Source: Xanthobacteraceae bacterium (GTDB lineage: Bacteria; Pseudomonadota; Alphaproteobacteria; Rhizobiales; Xanthobacteraceae). From it: a stretch of DNA of 20,495 bases. How positions within the stretch are numbered: position 1 is the stretch's first letter; each line of letters begins with the position of its first letter. Below, piece by piece: positions 13,378-20,003 of the stretch. The stretch is from NCBI GenBank assembly GCA_019746355.1, contig JAIESC010000301.1, forward strand, positions 1 to 20,495. Direction: 5' to 3'. Made by a program: the position numbers and the translations under genes. The notes under the pieces were generated by a model that did not search any database, had not been told where the DNA came from, and was given only the letters and a program-made list of their open reading frames with translations.

Positions 13378-14454
13378 ATGAAGACCTATTCCATTGCGGC
13401 AATCCCGGGCGACGGCATCGGCACGGAGGTGGTCGCCGCCGGTGTCGAGGTGCTCAACGCGCTCGCCAAGCGCGACGGGAGCCTGAGCTTCAAGTTCGAT
13501 CACTTCGACTGGGGCGGCGAGTACTACAGGAAGCACGGCCGGATGATGCCGGAGAACGGCCGCGACCTGATCAAGAAGCACGATGCGATCCTGTTCGGCT
13601 CGGCCGGCCATCCGGACATTCCCGATCACATCACGCTCTGGGGCCTGCGGCTCGCGATCTGCCAGCCGTTCGACCAGTACGCCAACGTGCGGCCGACGCG
13701 CGTGCTGCCGGGGATCACCTCGCCGCTGCGCAACGTCAGCGGCAAGGAGCTCGACTGGGTGATCGTGCGCGAGAACTCCGAGGGCGAATACGCCGGTGTC
13801 GGCGGCCGGGTGCACCAGGGTTCGCCGCTGGAGGCGGCGACCGACGTGTCGATGTTCACGCGGGTGGGCGTCGAGCGGATCATCCGCTTTGCGTTCCGGC
13901 TGGCGCAGTTACGGCCGCGCAAGCTTCTCACAGTGGTCACCAAGTCGAACGCGCAGCGGCACGCCATGGTGATGTGGGACGAGATCGCGACGCAGGTCGC
14001 AGCCGAGTTCAAGGACGTGACCTGGGACAAGATGCTGGTCGATGCCATGACCATGCGCATGGTGATGCGGCCGGAGTCGATCGACACGGTGGTGGCGACC
14101 AACCTGCATGCCGACATCCTGTCGGACCTCGCGGCGGCATTGGCGGGATCGCTCGGCATCGCGCCGACCGCGAACCTCAACCCGGAGCGCGCGTTTCCCT
14201 CAATGTTCGAGCCGATTCACGGCTCGGCGTTCGACATCATGGGCAAGGGCGTGGCGAACCCGATCGGCACGTTCTGGTCCGCGGTGATGATGCTGGAGCA
14301 TCTGGGCGAGAAGGCCGCGGGCGACCGGCTGATGCAGGCGATCGAGCGGGTGACGGCGGATAGGCGGTTTCACACGCCGGACCTTGGCGGGAAGGCGCGG
14401 ACCGCGGACGTGACGGCGGGGGTGGTGGATGCGATTCATGGGGCGAATGCGTGA
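13378..14454 (+). CDS. Tartrate dehydrogenase / D-malate dehydrogenase family (isocitrate/isopropylmalate dehydrogenase superfamily)
   Basis: A complete 358-residue NAD-dependent beta-decarboxylating dehydrogenase. Visible are the N-terminal AAIPGDGIGTEV nucleotide-fold motif, the substrate loop LWGLRLAICQPFDQYANVRP (88-107) characteristic of the tartrate/D-malate subfamily rather than LeuB or Icd, catalytic K189 in VVTKSNAQRH, metal-binding aspartates D222 (VDAMTMRMV), D246 and D250 (NLHADILSD), and the cofactor loop FEPIHGSAFDIMGKG (277-291). Such enzymes oxidise D-malate and/or tartrate to pyruvate or oxaloglycolate and CO2 and are catabolic; the exact substrate cannot be fixed from sequence. 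The ATG follows GGAAGG by four bases. Neighbouring TctC receptors elsewhere in the window fit a carboxylate-using lifestyle, but no transporter is adjacent. Confidence 0.92.
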   Translation: MKTYSIAAIPGDGIGTEVVAAGVEVLNALAKRDGSLSFKFDHFDWGGEYYRKHGRMMPENGRDLIKKHDAILFGSAGHPDIPDHITLWGLRLAICQPFDQYANVRPTRVLPGITSPLRNVSGKELDWVIVRENSEGEYAGVGGRVHQGSPLEAATDVSMFTRVGVERIIRFAFRLAQLRPRKLLTVVTKSNAQRHAMVMWDEIATQVAAEFKDVTWDKMLVDAMTMRMVMRPESIDTVVATNLHADILSDLAAALAGSLGIAPTANLNPERAFPSMFEPIHGSAFDIMGKGVANPIGTFWSAVMMLEHLGEKAAGDRLMQAIERVTADRRFHTPDLGGKARTADVTAGVVDAIHGANA

Positions 14455-14602
14455 TCAGCGCTTTTCCGGGCTTTGCAGGACGACCAACCCGCATAGAGGG
14501 GCGGCTGCAATTGTCAGCGAAGGCGATCGACCTATCTTCCGAAATGCGAGCATTCCACTAAAATCTCGGCTTGCAACCTCTCGATCGACGCTGGAGGCCT
14601 TC

Positions 14603-14881
14603 GTGGAAGTCAAGGAAGCGGTGTCCAAAGCCAAGAAATGGCTCGCCGAAACGCTCAACGATGAAGACATCTCCAATCTCGGCCTGGAAGAAGTCGAGTT
14701 TCATGACGGCGAAAACGCATGGAAGGTTACGTTGGGTTTCTCGCGGCCATGGAATTCTGCTCGTAATGCCCTTTCTGCCGTTACCGGCGAAAAAATCCCC
14801 AGACGGGCCTACCGGGTTTTGACCGTCGATGACCGCACCGGAAAGGTCATATCGATGCGAAAAAGCAGCGCCGGGGATTAG
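14603..14881 (+). CDS. PepSY-like small protein, partner of the PIN-domain gene (candidate antitoxin)
   Basis: A 92-residue soluble protein: an N-terminal helix (VKEAVSKAKKWLAETLNDE), then LEEVEFHDGENAWKVTLGF, a variable middle, and a final AYRVLTVDDRTGKVISM. The ending (hydrophobic strand, D-x-x-T-G-x-V, strand) resembles PepSY/PepSY-like domains. The start is set to GTG at 14603 because GGAGG (14593-14597) is correctly placed; upstream ORF sequence to 14429 overlaps the preceding gene and is not convincing. It is followed by the PIN gene after two bases, so the pair is certainly an operon. The arrangement is that of a toxin-antitoxin module, but this protein lacks a recognisable DNA-binding domain, so the antitoxin role is only inferred from position. 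Confidence 0.75.
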   Translation: MEVKEAVSKAKKWLAETLNDEDISNLGLEEVEFHDGENAWKVTLGFSRPWNSARNALSAVTGEKIPRRAYRVLTVDDRTGKVISMRKSSAGD

Positions 14882-14883
14882 CA

Positions 14884-15360
14884 GTGCCGAATGTGATTGC
14901 GCTGGACGCCAATGTTTTTTTGCTTCTTGTGGTAGGGCTGACCAACCCAAATTTCATCCCACAGCACAAACGAACCAAAAAATTTACCGAGGCTGACTTC
15001 AAAACTCTTCTGCTTTTTATCGAAGACTACGATGAGGCCGTGGTTACTCCGAACGCATTGACGGAAGTGTCCAATATCCTTGACGGGAGTATGAAGGACC
15101 CGGCCCCTGCGCTCTTGTCTCAGACGATGCAGGCTCTAATCGGCAGAACCCGGGAAATCTACGTTGAGAGCCAAGAGGCTGCGGCCAGGCCGGAATTTCA
15201 TCGGCTTGGCTTGACCGATGCGGCATATCTTCAAGTCGCGAAACAAGACATATTTATATTGTCGACGGATGGCCCTCTTTGCCGTGCAGCCGTTGCTGCC
15301 GGGTACGGCGCACAGCATTTTACGGAATTGACGGAAGCGGCCCGCGAAGTATTGAGATAA
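14884..15360 (+). CDS. PIN-domain protein (VapC-like nuclease fold)
   Basis: A 158-residue PIN-domain protein. The acidic residues expected at the Mg2+ site are visible: D8 in IALDANVFLLL, E61 in NALTEVSNIL, D112 in LGLTDAAYL and D129 in ILSTDGPL. PIN domains are ribonucleases, often toxins of toxin-antitoxin pairs that cut tRNA or rRNA. The start is GTG at 14884, two bases after the upstream stop; a purine-rich GGGG is the only ribosome-binding signal, consistent with coupled translation. The gene is visibly richer in A and T than its surroundings (runs of T and A near 14910-15020), suggesting acquisition by transfer. Longer than typical VapC (~130), so it may belong to a separate PIN subfamily. 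Confidence 0.85.
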   Translation: MPNVIALDANVFLLLVVGLTNPNFIPQHKRTKKFTEADFKTLLLFIEDYDEAVVTPNALTEVSNILDGSMKDPAPALLSQTMQALIGRTREIYVESQEAAARPEFHRLGLTDAAYLQVAKQDIFILSTDGPLCRAAVAAGYGAQHFTELTEAAREVLR

Positions 15361-15432
15361 TGCCGGCACATTTGTCTTGAGGCGCGGCTGTAATCGCCGG
15401 CTTACCTGCTGCCAGCATACAAGCTTCAAACC

Positions 15433-16053
15433 TCAACCCGGAAACGGCCCCCACGCGCGCTGGATCGCCGGGCGCGCCTCGATCGCGTCGTGCCAGCGCT
15501 TCACGTTGGGGTACTCGCCAAGGCCGATGTCCTTCACGCCGTGCAGGTGCACGTCCGAATACATCGTCATGTCGGCGATGGAGTAGGGGCCGGCGAAGTA
15601 TTCGTTGGTTGCGAGATGCCGGTTGAGCGTGTCGAGCATGTCACGCAGCACGGCGGTGTAGTGCGCCTGCGGCTGCGGCACTTTCTCGGGATTGCGCACC
15701 ACCCAGTGGCCGAACTGCTGCGACAGCGTGGTGAAGGTCGCCGAGCCGTAGAACAGCCATTGATCGACCTTGACGCGGGTTGCCGGATCGGCCGGATAAA
15801 ACTTTCCTGACTTCTCGCCGAGATATTTGAAGATCGCGCCGGACTCGCACAGCGTCACGGTCGCGCCGCCGGGGCCATCATGGTCGACGATCGCCGGGAT
15901 CTTGTGGCCCGGGCTGATCTTCATGAACTCCGGCGTCATCTGCTGCTTTTCGCGGATGTTGACCGGGATGATCTTGTGCGGGAGCCCGGCCTCCTCGAGC
16001 ATCATCCGCGGCTTGTAGCCGTTATCGGTGGTCCAGGTGTAGCAGTCGATCAT
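15433..16053 (-). CDS. Glutathione S-transferase family protein, YfcG-like (Nu class)
   Basis: A 206-residue cytosolic GST. The N-terminal thioredoxin-like domain (1-~85) has T9 and N11 in TTDNGYKPRMMLEEAGL, matching the active-site Thr/Asn of E. coli YfcG, then ISPGHKIPAIVDH with the cis-proline and ESGAIFKYLGEKSG that binds glutathione. The C-terminal helical domain has the capping motif YSIADMTMYSDV and PNVKRWHDAIEARP. YfcG-type enzymes act as disulfide-bond reductases on glutathionylated substrates rather than as classical conjugating transferases. The ATG at 16053 has AAGGGG six bases upstream. It is apparently monocistronic, convergent with the PIN gene. Confidence 0.92.
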   Translation of the reverse strand: MIDCYTWTTDNGYKPRMMLEEAGLPHKIIPVNIREKQQMTPEFMKISPGHKIPAIVDHDGPGGATVTLCESGAIFKYLGEKSGKFYPADPATRVKVDQWLFYGSATFTTLSQQFGHWVVRNPEKVPQPQAHYTAVLRDMLDTLNRHLATNEYFAGPYSIADMTMYSDVHLHGVKDIGLGEYPNVKRWHDAIEARPAIQRAWGPFPG

Positions 16054-16100
16054 GTGTTGCCCCTTAAGCGAAGTTCGTGCAGTGCCACCACATCGGCGGT

Positions 16101-16247
16101 GTCATGGCCGGGCTTGACCCGGCCATCCATGAGCGTGTGCAGCGAAGACAATCGTAAGAGTGTGCTTTGTCGCGCCACTGTATGGACCCCCGCGTCATAG
16201 GCGAGCGAAGCGACGCCGTCCTTCGGACGGCTATGCGCGGGGGTGAC
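16101..16247. repeat. Compound intergenic palindromic element
   Basis: Two palindromic parts lie between the GST and VOC genes. The first is ATGGCCGGG-CTTGA-CCCGGCCAT (16104-16126). The second has outer arms ACCCCCGCG (16186-16194) and CGCGGGGGT (16236-16244), inner ATAG/CTAT, and a central hairpin CCGTCC-TTC-GGACGG (16216-16230). The element begins GTCAT and ends GTGAC. It is structurally like the kdpC-kdpD element though not the same sequence. A 12-bp match to its left end, GTCATGGCCGGG, is found at 19814-19825. These look like dispersed REP-type repeats of Rhizobiales genomes. Confidence 0.75.
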
Positions 16248-16301
16248 AGCCTGCGTGTTGCGCGGGTGTGCCTGATCTTGGGCGGCGACATCCCAATTCC
16301 G

Positions 16302-17246
16302 CTACTGCTGCATCCGCCGCCGCAGTTGCTGGTCGTCGAAGTGCGCCGGCTCCATCGCCCAGGGCGTCTGGTCGTAGCCGTTGGCGTAGTTGCGCGCCGT
16401 CTGTGTCGGATTGCGGTTGACCAGCGGCCGGAAGAACATCGGATGGGTCAGGCTCCGTACCTCGTGCTCGATGGTGAAGAGGTGCTTGCCGGTGTCGAGG
16501 TCGATGATGTCGCGGAAGCGGTATTGATAGGGATTGTCCTCGCGGTTGACCAGGCCGCGCTCGCCGAGCCGATTGTGCGGGCCGGAGAAGCTCGACACGT
16601 AGATCTGCACGTGGTGCTCGTCGTATTCGGGGAGCGGCTTGTCGGTTTCGCGGAAGAGAAGGTGCTGATTGCGGCCGACGCGAACCTTCGCGGTGGTGCC
16701 GTCGCCGTCCACCACCTCGGCCGGAACGTCGATCATGTGCTGGTAGAACTTCGCGATGCCCTTGGCGGTGCCGACCGGCACGTCGAACTCGACGTAGGGA
16801 ATGCCGAGGGCGATGCGGCCGAAGCGGTCGGCGTCAGGCTCGTGCAGGCGCACGGTGTTGCCCCACGGGCAGGTGGCCTCAACGTAGTCGTTGCGCTCGG
16901 CGAAAGCGAATTTGGTGCCTTCGAGCCGCGGTTTCACATTGGCGAGCCGGGCGAGCAGCGCCTCACGGCCCTCGATGACGATGCCGGTCTTGCCGCGCAG
17001 CACCTGCGCCTTGCCGGTCGGCAGGTGGAATTGGCTGCGGCCGACATTCATCCACATGTTGTCGTCCATCACCATCAGATACGGATCGCGGGTGAGGCCT
17101 AAGCCCGCGCCGTAGAACAACTGTGCGAGTCGCTGGTCCGGGATCGACACGTTGACGTGCTCGAGGTGGATGGAATTGCCGAGATCCTCGGCGGCGCGGT
17201 CGAAGGTCTTTGGCATCGGGTTCTGCGTGGGATTCATTGGGGCCAT
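16302..17246 (-). CDS. VOC-superfamily protein with two modules (glyoxalase/extradiol dioxygenase fold)
   Basis: A 314-residue protein with two paired beta-alpha-beta modules: the first starts at SIHLEHVNVSIPDQRLAQLFY (~25-45, candidate metal ligand H30) and the second at IPYVEFDVPVGTAKGIAKFY (~150-170), with EHHVQIYVSSF further on. This is the vicinal-oxygen-chelate fold of extradiol dioxygenases, glyoxalases and epoxide-resistance proteins. Size and duplicated layout resemble type I extradiol dioxygenases, but the His-His-Glu triad was not located with confidence, so the reaction is open. The start is ATG at 17246; an ATG three codons on (17237) is equally possible, neither having a strong ribosome-binding site. 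It is divergent from the SMP-30 gene, sharing a 107-bp control region. Confidence 0.8.
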   Translation of the reverse strand: MAPMNPTQNPMPKTFDRAAEDLGNSIHLEHVNVSIPDQRLAQLFYGAGLGLTRDPYLMVMDDNMWMNVGRSQFHLPTGKAQVLRGKTGIVIEGREALLARLANVKPRLEGTKFAFAERNDYVEATCPWGNTVRLHEPDADRFGRIALGIPYVEFDVPVGTAKGIAKFYQHMIDVPAEVVDGDGTTAKVRVGRNQHLLFRETDKPLPEYDEHHVQIYVSSFSGPHNRLGERGLVNREDNPYQYRFRDIIDLDTGKHLFTIEHEVRSLTHPMFFRPLVNRNPTQTARNYANGYDQTPWAMEPAHFDDQQLRRRMQQ

Positions 17247-17353
17247 CCCGGAAAATTGACGCCCGACTATAGCACACGCGGCATGCGTGCGGGGTGGCTT
17301 CAGGGGGCAGCAGCCCTGCTATGCTCCGCGCCGAAAGATAAGAGGGAGGAGAC

Positions 17354-18310
17354 ATGTATCCGACGACGACCGCGCCACTGGTGCTGAACGAACGCCTGCC
17401 CGACCCGGCGGTGAAAATCCTCGACAAGAGCTTCGAGAAGTACCGCGTGCTGCTGGCGAGCGCCGAGCGGCTGTCGCAGGGCTATTCGTGGGCCGAGGGG
17501 CCGGTCTGGTTCGGCGACGCGCGGTGCCTTCTCTGGAGCGACATCCCCAACAACCGCATCATGCGCTGGGACGCCGAGACCGGCGCGACCAGCGTCTACC
17601 GCCAGCCCTCGAACTACGCCAACGGCAACACCCGCGACCGGCAGGGCCGGCTCGTCACCGCCGAGCACGGCCGCCGCGTCACCCGCACCGAATATGACGG
17701 CCGCATCACCGTGCTGTGCGACCGCTTCGAAGGAAAGCGGCTGAGCTCGCCCAACGACGTGGTGGTGAAGTCCGACGACTCGATCTGGTTCACCGACATG
17801 ACCGCGGGCATCGACGGCAACTGGAACGGCGAGACCGGCGAGCAGGAGCTGCCGCAGCGGGTGTACCGGATCGACGGCAAGAGCGGGCAGGCGACGGTGG
17901 CGAGCGACGGCGTCGTGAAGCGGCCGAACGGGCTCGCGTTTTCGCCGGACGAGAAGAAGCTATACGTGATCGAGAGCCAGCCGCTGGAGCGCGCGATCTA
18001 CGTGTTCGACGTGGACGGCGCGAAGCTTTCGGGCGGCAAGATGCTGATCAAGTGCACCAAGGAAGAGACGCCCGACGGCTTCCGCGTCGACCGCGACGGC
18101 AACCTCTGGTGCGGCTGGGGCATGGGCACGGCCGAGCTCGACGGCGTGCGCATCTTCAACCCGCAGGGCGCGCCGATCGGCCACATCGAGCTGCCGGAGC
18201 GCTGCGCCAATGTCTGCTTCGGCGGCCCCAAGGGCAACCGGCTGTTCATGGCGGCGAGCCATTCGCTCTACGCGCTCTATGTCAACGCGCTGGGGACGAT
18301 CGGCGGATGA
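17354..18310 (+). CDS. SMP-30/gluconolactonase/LRE-family protein
   Basis: A 318-residue six-bladed beta-propeller enzyme, cytoplasmic (no signal peptide). Metal-site residues of the family are apparent: E48 in SWAEGPVW, N134 in SSPNDVVV, N192 in RPNGLAFSPD and D241 in TPDGFRVD. Family members hydrolyse sugar lactones or other lactones with a divalent cation. The ATG at 17354 has an excellent AGGGAGGAG ribosome-binding site. Its stop overlaps the start of the next gene (ATGA), showing translational coupling. With the divergent VOC gene it suggests a ring-cleavage/lactone-hydrolysis type catabolic unit (inference); the true substrate is unknown. Confidence 0.9.
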   Translation: MYPTTTAPLVLNERLPDPAVKILDKSFEKYRVLLASAERLSQGYSWAEGPVWFGDARCLLWSDIPNNRIMRWDAETGATSVYRQPSNYANGNTRDRQGRLVTAEHGRRVTRTEYDGRITVLCDRFEGKRLSSPNDVVVKSDDSIWFTDMTAGIDGNWNGETGEQELPQRVYRIDGKSGQATVASDGVVKRPNGLAFSPDEKKLYVIESQPLERAIYVFDVDGAKLSGGKMLIKCTKEETPDGFRVDRDGNLWCGWGMGTAELDGVRIFNPQGAPIGHIELPERCANVCFGGPKGNRLFMAASHSLYALYVNALGTIGG

Positions 18311-18942
18311 CGGACAGCAAAGGCATCTTGGCGATCTGGAACAGCTGCGCGCCAGGCAGCGAAGGCGATTTCGAGGAATGGTACCAGCACGAGCACTTCT
18401 TCGAGCGGATCGGCGTGCCGGGCTTCCTGCTCGGCCGCCGCTATGAGGCGGTGCGCGGTGCGCCGGCGTATTTCTGCATCTATCTGACGCAATCGCCGGC
18501 GGTGCTCAAATCGCCCGCCTATCTGGAGCGGCTCAACAATCCGACGCCACTCACGCGCAAGATCATGTCGGGGCCGTTCCGCGACATGGTGCGCACCGTA
18601 TGCGGGCTCACGGCGCGATACGGTGCGATGCGCGGCTCGGTCGCAGTGACGGCGCGGTTCTTGAGGCCGCCGGCAAACGACGCCCTCGAAGTCGTGGCGA
18701 AGGAGCTTTCCGCCGACAAGGCGGTGGCCTGCGCGGAAGTCTGGACCGCGCAGAGCCGGGCGGATTTTCCCGTGTCGGAAGAAGAGCGGCTGCGCGGCGG
18801 CGACGCCCGGATCGAGGCCTGCCTGATAGTCGAGACGCTCCGCGTCGCGGACGCAGAGACGATCGCGTCGTCCCTGTCGCGGCAATTTCCCGACGCCGCG
18901 ACAGGAATCTATCGGCTGCTTTGCGAGATCAGGCCGGCTTAG
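18307..18942 (+). CDS. Conserved hypothetical protein, dimeric alpha/beta-barrel-like, coupled to the SMP-30 gene
   Basis: A 211-residue protein without a named family. The first ~80 residues (ILAIWNSCAPGSEGDFEEWY, then HEHFFERIGVPGFLLGRRYE, FCIYLTQSPAVLKSPAY) have the strand-loop-helix-strand pattern and the EWYxxEH...PGF...RRY motif seen in ferredoxin-like dimeric alpha/beta-barrel proteins such as EthD or DUF4286-type families. The second half may repeat the fold in divergent form (VEVVAKEL-like helix and RIEACLIVETLRV strand). The ATG overlaps the SMP-30 stop by four bases, so both products are made together and may act on the same substrate. No membrane segments. Confidence 0.78.
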   Translation: MTDSKGILAIWNSCAPGSEGDFEEWYQHEHFFERIGVPGFLLGRRYEAVRGAPAYFCIYLTQSPAVLKSPAYLERLNNPTPLTRKIMSGPFRDMVRTVCGLTARYGAMRGSVAVTARFLRPPANDALEVVAKELSADKAVACAEVWTAQSRADFPVSEEERLRGGDARIEACLIVETLRVADAETIASSLSRQFPDAATGIYRLLCEIRPA

Positions 18943-18943
18943 C

Positions 18944-18999
18944 TCAAGCAGGCTCAGTCACGCAGGCTCCCTCACGCAGGCTCCGTCACGCAGGCCTGG
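18944..18999. repeat. Four 14-bp tandem repeats between convergent genes
   Basis: Units TCAAGCAGGCTCAG (18944-18957), TCACGCAGGCTCCC (18958-18971), TCACGCAGGCTCCG (18972-18985) and TCACGCAGGCCTGG (18986-18999). The array begins two bases after the stop of the alpha/beta-barrel gene and runs into the last codons of the HdeD-like gene, whose stop codon is the first TCA of unit four. Fourteen is not a multiple of three, so copy-number change would move the HdeD-like stop. No clear Rho-independent terminator is visible here. Confidence 0.85.
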
Positions 19000-19585
19000 C
19001 CCCGGGCGGATGGGCTTCCGTACTCGACAGCGAGCGCCGCTCCGATATCGCCACCATGATGAGCGAGAAGCCCATCATCAAGAGGTTGATGCCGACAAGC
19101 AGGCCCAGCACCCACACCGCGCTGCCCGGCAGGCCCATCATGATGATCGCCGAGAGCACGATGTCGACGATGCCGCTGATCAGCACCCAGACCCAGGCCT
19201 TGGGAATGCGCGCGCGGTAGTGCACCGCAAGGAAGATGCGCATGATGCCGCCGGCCAGAAGGTAAGCCGCCAGCACGATCGTCAGCGTCAGCACGCCGGT
19301 GACCGGCCGGATCAGCACCGCAAGGCCGGCGAGGATGTAGACGATCGCGGTGAACAGGTTCCACCAGAAGTCCGGCGCGCTCCGGCCGCCGGAGATCACG
19401 GCAAACAGGCCGACGCCGCCGCCGATCAGGAGGAGCCAGCCGATCGTCAGCGTGACGGCAAACGTCGCAACGCCGGGAAGGGCGATCGAGAACATCCCCA
19501 GGAGAACCATGAGGATGCCGTAGACGATGAACCAGGTGCTGTGTTTGCGGATCGCTTCCGCTTCCGCAGGAAATCCGATCGGCAT
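18986..19585 (-). CDS. HdeD-family (DUF308) integral membrane protein
   Basis: A 199-residue protein with six predicted transmembrane helices (~18-38, 42-64, 76-93, 97-121, 130-150, 156-180) and a polar C-terminal tail. The spaced ALPGVATFAVTLTIGWLLLIGG and RPVTGVLTLTIVLAAYLLAGGI repeats are the hallmark of HdeD proteins, known for acid-resistance roles in E. coli at high cell density; function elsewhere is unclear. The ATG at 19585 is chosen for its GGAGG seven bases upstream; the open frame extends 15 residues further (to 19630). It is convergent with the alpha/beta-barrel gene, and its last codons lie in a 14-bp tandem array. Confidence 0.9.
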   Translation of the reverse strand: MPIGFPAEAEAIRKHSTWFIVYGILMVLLGMFSIALPGVATFAVTLTIGWLLLIGGGVGLFAVISGGRSAPDFWWNLFTAIVYILAGLAVLIRPVTGVLTLTIVLAAYLLAGGIMRIFLAVHYRARIPKAWVWVLISGIVDIVLSAIIMMGLPGSAVWVLGLLVGINLLMMGFSLIMVAISERRSLSSTEAHPPGARPA

Positions 19586-20003
19586 GATGGAACCTCCGTG
19601 TGCGAGGCCGGCCGGACATGCGGCCGGCATAGGACGGAAGTAGGCATTCTAGGTTCCGGGGGTAAGGGCGGAAGTTGGCCCTAGGGCCAATATCTTGCGC
19701 CTTGGTCCGCAGCCGGACGACGGCAGCGCGGTGCGAAATTTCCGCCGCGGCAGACCGCCGCGCGCTCCCTGTATATGTCACCGCTGTACAAGTTGCCGGG
19801 TTGTCATCCCGCTGTCATGGCCGGGTTGGGGGCCCCGGTACGCACACGAACACGAGCAATGTGCGCGAGGCCGGCTCGGCGGTCGATCGGGGGCGGCTCG
19901 CCATCGCGATGCGCGCCGCCGACAATATCGCCGATGTCCTTGCAGGCCGTGCGCCGCGCGACGCGATCGCCACGCCTGACCGGGTCGAAGCTGTTTAGGA
20001 CGC
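19586..20003. other. Intergenic region with a repeat fragment and gene remnant
   Basis: 418 bp separate the HdeD-like start from the methyltransferase stop. They contain a 12-bp copy of the left end of the 16101 repeat (19814-19825) and, immediately after it, coding-like sequence resembling the tail of a 2-hydroxyacid dehydrogenase (annotated separately). The first ~200 bp probably carry the hdeD-like promoter; nothing else was recognised. Confidence 0.5.
19861..20001 (+). pseudogene. Probable C-terminal remnant of a D-2-hydroxyacid dehydrogenase
   Basis: In the frame ending at TAG (~19996-19998) about 45 residues read VREAGSAVDRGRLAIAMRAA, then DNIADVLAGRAPRDAIATPD. This looks like the C-terminal helix and tail of D-isomer-specific 2-hydroxyacid dehydrogenases, which typically end with an A-x-x-N-x-x-x-V/F-L-x-G-R-x-P segment. 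No dehydrogenase catalytic or NAD-binding sequence precedes it; upstream in-frame sequence (back to 19675) is not protein-like and includes the repeat fragment at 19814-19825. I infer a gene truncated by a deletion or repeat-associated rearrangement. A chance resemblance is possible because the piece is short. Confidence 0.4.

Noticed and set aside
16167..17102. 311-aa plus-strand frame antisense to the VOC gene
   Set aside because: Shadow starting inside the palindromic repeat; the VOC frame has clear family motifs.
18944..18999. CRISPR array
   Set aside because: Units are 14 bp, contiguous and without spacers, so this is a simple tandem repeat.
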